In this document: one piece after another, positions 58,816 through 64,000 of the stretch
Layout: each line of letters opens with the position of its first letter
Position numbering within the stretch: position 1 is the stretch's first letter
Origin: SIG459 sp045538735
Lineage (GTDB): Bacteria > Bacillota > Clostridia > Oscillospirales > Oscillospiraceae
Direction: 5' to 3'
Length of the DNA stretch: 64,000 bases
NCBI GenBank assembly: GCA_045538735.1
Contig: JAZSRY010000004.1
Span: forward strand, 3,325-67,324
Made by a program: the position numbers and the translations under genes
The notes under the pieces: generated by a model
What the model was told of the DNA's origin: nothing
Seen by the model: only the letters and a program-made list of their open reading frames with translations
Databases searched by the model: none

Positions 58816-59541
58816 TTATTTTGCAGCCATCTTAACGGCGGTATCCAGAGCAACCTCCATCATCTGGGTGAAGGCGGTCTGGCGGGCCTCGGCGGGGAGA
58901 ATTTCGGGACGATAGATATGGTCGGAAATGGTGCAGATGGCGAGGGCGCGCTTGCCGAGGCGTGCGGCATTCATATAAAGTCCCGCGGCCTCCATTTCAA
59001 TGGCCATAACGCCCATCTTCTTCCAGCGGTCGGAGCTGTCGCTGCCGTCGGAATAGAAATTGTCGGAGGAAAGGAGGTTGCCCACTTTGGGTGTGAGGCC
59101 TTTTTCTTCCATAACATCGATGGCGGTGCGCATCAGCTCATAGTCTGCGATGGGAGCAAAAGTGCCCCAGAGACCGAACTGGTGAGCAAAGTTGGAGTCG
59201 GTGCAGGCACCCTGACCGATAACTATATCCATAAGCTGAAGCTCATCCTTGAGTGCGCCTGCGGAGCCCACGCGGATGATGTTTTCAACACCGTATTCGG
59301 TGTAAAGCTCCCAGGAATATATGCCTATGGAGGGGATTCCCATTCCGGAGGCCATAACAGTAACGGGAACACCCTTCCAGGTTCCGGTGTAGCCCTGAAC
59401 TCCGCGGGTATTGTTCACAAGAACGGGGTTTTCAAGGAAGGTTTCCGCAATGAATTTGCTGCGGAGAGGATCGCCGGGCATAAGAACGGTTTTTGCAATC
59501 TCGCCCGCCTTGGCGGTTATATGGGGGGTGGGAATGGACAT
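58816..59541 (-). CDS. deoD: Purine-nucleoside phosphorylase (DeoD type)
   Basis: 241 residues, the hexameric DeoD class. Phosphate-binding segment LMPGDPLRSKFIAETFLENP near 20-39, RVGSAGALKDELQLMDIVIG near 89-108, and the nucleoside-site block VMAIEMEAAGLYMNAARLGKRALAICTISDH near 176-206, with Asp205 (SDH) as the proton donor. It cleaves purine (deoxy)ribonucleosides with phosphate. It lies just upstream of the nucleoside importer operon on the same strand, with its own promoter. Confidence 0.95.
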   Translation of the reverse strand: MSIPTPHITAKAGEIAKTVLMPGDPLRSKFIAETFLENPVLVNNTRGVQGYTGTWKGVPVTVMASGMGIPSIGIYSWELYTEYGVENIIRVGSAGALKDELQLMDIVIGQGACTDSNFAHQFGLWGTFAPIADYELMRTAIDVMEEKGLTPKVGNLLSSDNFYSDGSDSSDRWKKMGVMAIEMEAAGLYMNAARLGKRALAICTISDHIYRPEILPAEARQTAFTQMMEVALDTAVKMAAK

Positions 59542-59590
59542 AAAAGTTCCTCCTGAATGATTTGATAAATGACTTTGTTTGCCTGTAAGA

Positions 59591-59618
59591 ATTATATTAT
59601 GTTTTTCTTAAAAGTCAA
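59591..59618 (-). promoter_or_regulatory. Promoter of deoD
   Basis: Minus-strand TTGACT (59613-59618) and TATAAT (59591-59596), 16-bp spacer. Confidence 0.75.
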
Positions 59619-59688
59619 TTTGCATACGGGACTATAATGTGATAATATGTTGAAAAACAGTGTAGCCCGAAGGCTGAAGGAGGCTGAC

Positions 59689-60315
59689 ATGGAAGTTTTG
59701 ACCATCGGCATTGCCGGAGGTACCGGCAGCGGCAAAACCACCATCACCAGACGCATAGTGAAGGAATTCGGCGGAGATGTCTCCGTCATTTATCACGATA
59801 ACTACTATAAGGCACATGATGAGATGCCTTATTCCCAGCGCTGCAAGCTCAATTATGACCATCCCGATGCCTTCGATACCGAGCTTATGATCGAACATAT
59901 AAAGTCTCTTAAGGGGGGAGAAAAGATTCTTTGCCCCGTTTATGACTATACCGTTCATAACCGTTCGGATAAAACCGTTGAGATTTGTCCCGCCAAAGTG
60001 CTTATAGTGGAGGGCATACTTATCTTCGCGGATAAGCAGTTGAGAGATGAGATGGATATCAAGCTCTTTGTGGATACGGACGCCGATGTTCGCATTCTCC
60101 GCCGCATTGTAAGGGATGTCCGTGACAGAGGCAGAAGTCTTGAGAGCGTTGTCAACCAGTATTTGAACACTGTTAAGCCCATGCATGAACAGTTTGTTGA
60201 GCCCAGCAAGCGCTGCGCCGATGTAATTATCCCCGAGGGCGGACGCAATGCCGTTGCCCTAAGTATGGTGATGGAGCGCATAAGAGCGTATCTTGGAAAG
60301 AAAGATGAGGAATAA
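59689..60315 (+). CDS. udk: Uridine kinase
   Basis: 208 residues from the ATG at 59689, with AAGGAGG 7 nt upstream. Walker A GGTGSGKT at residues 10-17; DNYYKAHDEMPYSQR and NYDHPDAFD are the uridine-kinase signature; LIVEGILIF and RRIVRDVRDRGRS follow (the latter is the lid arginines). It phosphorylates uridine and cytidine with ATP or GTP. Divergent from deoD, with tdk 2 bp downstream, so pyrimidine and thymidine salvage are coexpressed. Confidence 0.93.
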   Translation: MEVLTIGIAGGTGSGKTTITRRIVKEFGGDVSVIYHDNYYKAHDEMPYSQRCKLNYDHPDAFDTELMIEHIKSLKGGEKILCPVYDYTVHNRSDKTVEICPAKVLIVEGILIFADKQLRDEMDIKLFVDTDADVRILRRIVRDVRDRGRSLESVVNQYLNTVKPMHEQFVEPSKRCADVIIPEGGRNAVALSMVMERIRAYLGKKDEE

Positions 60316-60317
60316 AT

Positions 60318-60896
60318 ATGGCAAAGCTTTATTTTAAATACGGAGCAATGGGCTCCAGCAAATCCGCCCAGGCTCTCATAACTCAGTTCAATTATGAGGA
60401 GCTTGGAATGAAGGTCTGGCTTATCAAGCCCAGCACCGATAACCGGGACGGAGCGGATATAATCAAAAGCCGCATCGGTCTTATGCGCCATGCTCAGGTG
60501 ATAACTCCCGACCAGAATGTGATAGAGGAGTATCATAAAGCAGGCAAGTTTGATGTTATCATTGCCGACGAGGCTCAGTTCCTCTCCCCTGAGCAGATTG
60601 ACCAGCTCCGCGACATCGTGGACGAGGAAAATGTCCCCGTGCTCTGCTTCGGTCTCCGCACAGACTTCCTCACCAACTTCTTCCCCGGCGCCCGCAGACT
60701 TATGGAGCTTGCCGACTCCATAACGGAGATAAAGACTGTCTGCCGCTGTGGCCACAAGGCAACCGTCAATGCAAGAATAGACGGCGAGGGCAGAGTTGTA
60801 ACCAAGGGCAGCCAGATTCTCATTGGCGGCAACGACAGCTATATCGCCATGTGTCATAAGTGCTGGAAAAAGAAAATCGCCGAACAGGGCGAATGA
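60318..60896 (+). CDS. tdk: Thymidine kinase (type II)
   Basis: 192 residues. P-loop GAMGSSKS at residues 9-16, VIIADEAQFLSPEQ near 80 and CFGLRTDF near 111. A C-terminal zinc ribbon has CRCG and CHKC pairs, and the lasso region GGNDSYIAMC precedes it. It phosphorylates thymidine with ATP. Starts 2 nt after udk. Note Ser in place of the more common Gly/Thr in the P-loop (GSSKS), which is usual for the bacterial type II enzymes. Confidence 0.95.
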   Translation: MAKLYFKYGAMGSSKSAQALITQFNYEELGMKVWLIKPSTDNRDGADIIKSRIGLMRHAQVITPDQNVIEEYHKAGKFDVIIADEAQFLSPEQIDQLRDIVDEENVPVLCFGLRTDFLTNFFPGARRLMELADSITEIKTVCRCGHKATVNARIDGEGRVVTKGSQILIGGNDSYIAMCHKCWKKKIAEQGE

Positions 60897-60905
60897 TAGA
60901 CTGAT

Positions 60906-60938
60906 TAAAGACCGACGGAAAGCCGCCGGTCTTTTTTG
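60906..60938 (+). terminator. Terminator of udk-tdk
   Basis: AAAGACCGACGG, loop AAAG, CCGCCGGTCTTTTTT, with one A.C mismatch in the stem. Confidence 0.75.
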
Positions 60939-60990
60939 CCGCTTTGAAAAGCTGCTCTGTATAACTTGCTTTTATGTCGGAGTAACGGGG

Positions 60991-61066
60991 CGTAGGGCGC
61001 GACCACTGGGCGCGCCGCAAAAAGTGAGCACAATCGTACATCGGGCGATTCGTGAATCGCCCCTAC
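60991..61066. repeat. Pair of GTAGGG-headed palindromes, convergent
   Basis: 60991-61016 repeats 3143-3168 exactly (26 bp). 61042-61066 is a second unit in the opposite direction: GGGCGATTC-GT-GAATCGCCC followed by CTAC. Both share the G-TAGGG head but have different stems. Confidence 0.75.
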
Positions 61067-61123
61067 ACATCCTGACCCACAGACGGAACCTGGGTGGACA
61101 GATGTGCCCGCCCATACGGCTTC

Positions 61124-61555
61124 TCAGCGCTGGAGCTTAAAAAGCACAACTCCGCCGATCATAAGGCCGAGACCTATAAACTTGGTCCAGCCGAAGGGCA
61201 TTTTCTCGCTGCCCATTATACCGAAATAGTCGATAAGGGCGGCAAGGAGAAGCTGGGATATCAAAATGATTGAAATGCTCACCGTGGGGGAGAGATTTTT
61301 TATGCCCAGCATAACGGTTATAGTTATGATAAGCCCGAAAAGACCGCCCAGCAGATATATCTTCGGTGTGCCGCCTATTTCCGCAAAGGAACCCGTGCGG
61401 TAAAAAGCAAGGGCTGCAATGCTCAGTGCGGCGGCGGTGCACTGAACGAAGGCGTTGGACTCCATAAGTCCGATGTGTTCACCCAGACGGGTATTCATGA
61501 CCCCCTGAATGCTCATAGCCATTCCCGCTATTATACTGAATATTACTCCTGTCAT
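61124..61555 (-). CDS. DMT-type membrane protein of the YdcZ (DUF606) family
   Basis: 143 residues from the ATG at 61555, with GAGAGGAT upstream. Five hydrophobic helices, beginning MTGVIFSIIAGMAMSIQG and including MNTRLGEHIGLMESNAFVQ near 20-38, the YdcZ/DUF606 pattern. These small half-length EamA-like proteins often work as pairs; substrate unknown. The first 77 nt lie inside the 3' end of ytvI in another frame. Confidence 0.82.
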   Translation of the reverse strand: MTGVIFSIIAGMAMSIQGVMNTRLGEHIGLMESNAFVQCTAAALSIAALAFYRTGSFAEIGGTPKIYLLGGLFGLIITITVMLGIKNLSPTVSISIILISQLLLAALIDYFGIMGSEKMPFGWTKFIGLGLMIGGVVLFKLQR

Positions 61556-62630
61556 TTGTATCCTCTCTTTTCCAGATGTGAATAAGGCCGCTGTCATTAA
61601 GTTTTTTAATGCTGATGGCGGCGATGGGGAAAATTATCATGCCTGCCACACCCATGGCTTTTGCCCCGGAATAAATTGCCAGCAGCGTGATGGCAGGGTG
61701 CAGCCCGAGCTGATCGCCAAGGAGCTTCGCCTGTATGCAGTTGCGCAGGATGGTAATGGCGCCGTAGCTAATGGCAAGACCCAGTCCCCGGGATGTGTCC
61801 CCCGCGATAAATTCCCATACTGCCCAGGGAAGGAGGACGGTGCCGGTGCCGAAAACAGGGAGAGCGTCGATTACCGCAACGGCTATTGCCAGCACCAGAG
61901 CATAATCAACCCGCAGCAGGGCAAAGACCACGAGCATTTCTCCGAAGGTGATGGCGCTCATTATAAGCTGGGCTTTCAGATATTTTCCAAGGCTTTCTCC
62001 GAGAGAGCTTTTTATCCGCCTGAGCCGATCAAAGCTGCGGTGGGAAAGCTGAAAGCGGAGAAAACGCAAAATGGAAGGGTAGGCCGCAGAGATGAAGTAA
62101 AGCCCCATTATCCATGTAACGGCAAAAAGCAGCCACATGGGCGCATTGGCGGCAAGGGCGGTGAGGCGGGAGATAACCTGCCCCGATATGGTTCCCGGCA
62201 GTGAGAAAAGATAGTCTTTGGCGCCGGCAAGGGTGGAGTTGAGCACTTGAGTGAAAACAGGTGGAAGACGAAGGGAAAGAGAGCCCAGCCGCTCCTGCCA
62301 GTAGTTCATAAAGTCCGATGCGGCATTCAGAAATTCGGGAAGCCGGCGGCTCAGGTGCTGAAATTCGGAGAAAACACGGGAAAGCAGGAGCCATAGAAGT
62401 ATTCCCGCGATTGAAGGGAAGGCTATAACGCAAAGTCCGGAAGCGGCGGAGCGAGGGAAATGTCTGCGGCAGAGAAATTTAACCGCAGGCTCTATTGCCA
62501 CCGCTGCGGCAAAGGCCAGCAGCATGGGAGCGGCAAGGGGAAAAAGAAAACGCAGAGCAAGCCAAATGCCCGCAAGGGAGAGAGCCGTAAGCAGCAGTTT
62601 ATTTATAATTGTGGAAGTTTTACTGTGCAA
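61479..62630 (-). CDS. ytvI: YtvI/AI-2E-type polytopic membrane protein
   Basis: 383 residues from TTG (GGGAG upstream). Eight or so helices in the AI-2E/YtvI pattern: two at the N-terminus, a coiled linker (about 95-150), then a cluster with GLGLAISYGAITILRNCIQAKLLGDQLGLHPAITLLAIYSGAKAMGVAGMIIFPI near 275-328. YtvI is a sporulation-associated integral membrane protein of unknown function. The last 25 residues are hydrophilic and are encoded by sequence that also starts the YdcZ gene in another frame. Confidence 0.85.
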   Translation of the reverse strand: MHSKTSTIINKLLLTALSLAGIWLALRFLFPLAAPMLLAFAAAVAIEPAVKFLCRRHFPRSAASGLCVIAFPSIAGILLWLLLSRVFSEFQHLSRRLPEFLNAASDFMNYWQERLGSLSLRLPPVFTQVLNSTLAGAKDYLFSLPGTISGQVISRLTALAANAPMWLLFAVTWIMGLYFISAAYPSILRFLRFQLSHRSFDRLRRIKSSLGESLGKYLKAQLIMSAITFGEMLVVFALLRVDYALVLAIAVAVIDALPVFGTGTVLLPWAVWEFIAGDTSRGLGLAISYGAITILRNCIQAKLLGDQLGLHPAITLLAIYSGAKAMGVAGMIIFPIAAISIKKLNDSGLIHIWKREDTNDRSNIQYNSGNGYEHSGGHEYPSG

Positions 62631-62741
62631 GCTATCAGCTCCCCCTGATGATTTGATGAAATTTACCCTTGCGAAGGGAGAAGTTATGTGCTACTATATA
62701 CCCCACAAGGACAAATGACTTTGATGGGAGGACACGAACGT

Positions 62742-63185
62742 ATGGCTAAAGAGAGATCAAAGCTCTACATTGTGGAAGGAAGCATGCTTCCCGAAGTTTA
62801 TATAAAGGTATGCCGTGCCAAGGAATATCTTGAGACAGGCGTCTGCAGCACTGTTGCGGAGGCTGTTGTGAAGGCAGATATAAGCCGAAGCGCCTTTTAC
62901 AAATATAAGGACGCGATTACACCCTTCAGGGACATAAAGAGAGATCAGGTGCTGACTTTAAGCCTGCTTATACATGACCGCCCCGGCGCTCTCTCTTCTG
63001 TCTTAGCTATTTTTGCCGACAACCATGTAAATATTCTCACAATTAACCAATCCATTTCCGCAAACGGAGCCGCGATGCTTACCCTGAGCATTATGGCCGA
63101 TGCCATGAGCATTACTCTGGAGGAGCTTAAAGCTCATGTTGAGGCGCTGACCGCGGTTATGCGCCTGGAAATTCTGGCCGGTTGA
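62742..63185 (+). CDS. pheB: ACT-domain protein, PheB/UPF0735 family
   Basis: 147 residues, exactly the family length, from the ATG at 62742 (GGGAGGACAC upstream). A helical N-terminal half with YIVEGSMLPEVYIKVCRAKEYLETG and SRSAFYKYKD near 45-55 is followed by an ACT domain (about 72-145: LTLSLLIHDRPGALSSVLAIFADNHVNILTINQ). Named PheB in Bacillus from its place beside pheA. Here it precedes hom by 20 bp, so it probably senses an aspartate- or aromatic-family amino acid. Regulatory role is inferred. Confidence 0.9.
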   Translation: MAKERSKLYIVEGSMLPEVYIKVCRAKEYLETGVCSTVAEAVVKADISRSAFYKYKDAITPFRDIKRDQVLTLSLLIHDRPGALSSVLAIFADNHVNILTINQSISANGAAMLTLSIMADAMSITLEELKAHVEALTAVMRLEILAG

Positions 63186-63205
63186 GATAAGGAGAGACAA
63201 GAGAT

Positions 63206-64000
63206 ATGAAAAAAGTTGCTGTTATGGGCTGCGGTATCGTGGGTACCGGCATTGTTGAAATTCTTAGGGATAAAAAAGACGATATTGCAAAGAAACTGGG
63301 CGAGGAAATCGAGCTTAAGTATGTTCTTGAAAAGCGGGATTGCTCCGCTGAGAGCTTTGCGGATAAAGTCATTGACGATATAAATATCATTCTCGCGGAC
63401 AGCGAGGTGGATATAGTTGCCGAGTGCATAGGCGGCATCGGCATTGCCTATGAGTTTATCAAAAGCTGTCTCCTTGCGGGCAAAAGCGTTGTCACCTGCA
63501 ACAAGCATCTGGTGGCCGAAAAGGGTCTTGAGCTTTTGGCTATTGCAAGGGAAAATGGCGTCAGCTTTGTTTTCGAGGCCAGTGTAGGCGGCGGAATTCC
63601 CATTCTCCGTCCCCTCACAAACTGCCTTGCGGGCAACCGTATCAATGAGGTTTTCGGAATAATCAACGGCACAACAAATTATATTCTCACCCAGATGGCT
63701 CAATGCGGCCAGAGCTTTGATGAGGCTCTGGCAGATGCCCAGCGTCTGGGCTATGCGGAGGCGGACCCCACCGCCGATGTTGAGGGCATAGATGCCTGCC
63801 GCAAGATATGTATTCTTGCGGATCTGAGCTTTGGTCACAATATTCCTCCCGCAAAGGTGAAAACCCAGGGTATCACCTGTGTTTCCGGCATTGACAGCGC
63901 CTTTGCCGAGGATTTTGGCTGCTCCATAAAGCTGCTTGGCCGCACCGTCTGTGACGAAAACGGCATGGTCACAACCTTCGTGGCACCCCACCTTGTGCCA
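63206..64000 (+). CDS. hom: Homoserine dehydrogenase (3' end beyond window)
   Basis: 265 codons visible. NAD(P)-binding VAVMGCGIVGTGIVEIL at the start, VVTCNKHLVAEKG near 95, EASVGGGIPILRPLTNCLAGNRINEVFGIINGTTNYIL near 131-168 (the family signature), and GYAEADPTADVEGIDACRKICILA with the catalytic Asp/Lys region near 183-206. It reduces aspartate semialdehyde to homoserine for threonine and methionine. The C-terminal ACT domain, if any, is outside. AAGGAGAG lies 8 nt before the ATG. Confidence 0.94.
   Translation, partial: MKKVAVMGCGIVGTGIVEILRDKKDDIAKKLGEEIELKYVLEKRDCSAESFADKVIDDINIILADSEVDIVAECIGGIGIAYEFIKSCLLAGKSVVTCNKHLVAEKGLELLAIARENGVSFVFEASVGGGIPILRPLTNCLAGNRINEVFGIINGTTNYILTQMAQCGQSFDEALADAQRLGYAEADPTADVEGIDACRKICILADLSFGHNIPPAKVKTQGITCVSGIDSAFAEDFGCSIKLLGRTVCDENGMVTTFVAPHLVP

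Noticed and set aside
59542..59688. Purine riboswitch in the deoD/udk gap
   Set aside because: The gap holds promoters but neither the conserved P1-P3 core nor loop motifs of the purine aptamer could be found.

Overview
The window is bacterial chromosome at roughly half G+C, densely packed, with strong Shine-Dalgarno sites, some GTG and TTG starts, and many stem-loop terminators. The gene set points to an anaerobic, spore-forming-lineage Clostridium-type Firmicute, probably a gut Oscillospirales member. Evidence: a Na+-type V-ATPase operon in Enterococcus ntp order, a three-subunit HydABC-type [FeFe]-hydrogenase, butyrate kinase, BofA/YaaL and YtvI sporulation-associated genes, a PnrA/BMP nucleoside importer, PheB next to homoserine dehydrogenase, and dispersed GTAGGG-headed palindromes. 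Species assignment is inference.

Layout. 1-3.1 kb: the end of a TetM/EF-G-like GTPase fused to a YacP/Rae1-like NYN nuclease domain, overlapped by a YlmH-type S4 protein. 3.1-9.1 kb: ECF sigma with a putative anti-sigma partner, FAD-linked oxidase, DAACS symporter, rlmA, tRNA-Arg. 9.1-12.2 kb: hairpin-array repeat and four small or membrane proteins of unknown function, AT-richer than their surroundings. 12.2-16.3 kb: MacB/FtsX-type ABC transporter. 16.7-25.3 kb: nine-gene V-ATPase operon. 25.4-33.2 kb: CDF metal transporter with divergent TetR regulator, tcdA, PrsA-like foldase, metallophosphoesterase, a 22-codon small ORF, MATE exporter, VanZ protein, bofA-yaaL. 33.6-40.4 kb: topoisomerase IV operon with an inserted zinc-ribbon membrane protein, YitT protein and lipoprotein. 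40.4-47.3 kb: tRNA-Gly, proC, rhomboid protease, DUF4349 lipoprotein, tRNA-Ser with a duplicated 3' end, second hairpin array, butyrate kinase, second transglutaminase-like lipoprotein, GIY-YIG and DUF1653 proteins. 47.5-51.7 kb: hydrogenase. 51.8-61.1 kb: OFA-type MFS carrier, nucleoside ABC importer, deoD, udk, tdk. 61.1-64 kb: EamA-like/YdcZ protein, ytvI, pheB and the start of hom.

How they fit together. The hydrogenase would reoxidise NADH and ferredoxin during fermentation and butyrate kinase would conserve energy as ATP, while the V-ATPase would couple ATP and a Na+ gradient usable by the DAACS symporter. The 53.3-60.9 kb block is a complete nucleoside uptake and salvage module. The most unusual object is the GTPase-NYN fusion with its overlapping S4 neighbour, which looks like a ribosome A-site mRNA-cleavage or rescue unit. 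No CRISPR array, prophage or transposase gene was found. Repeat content consists of palindromic elements, two multi-hairpin arrays next to tRNAs, and one inverted-repeat-bounded element of about 285 bp.
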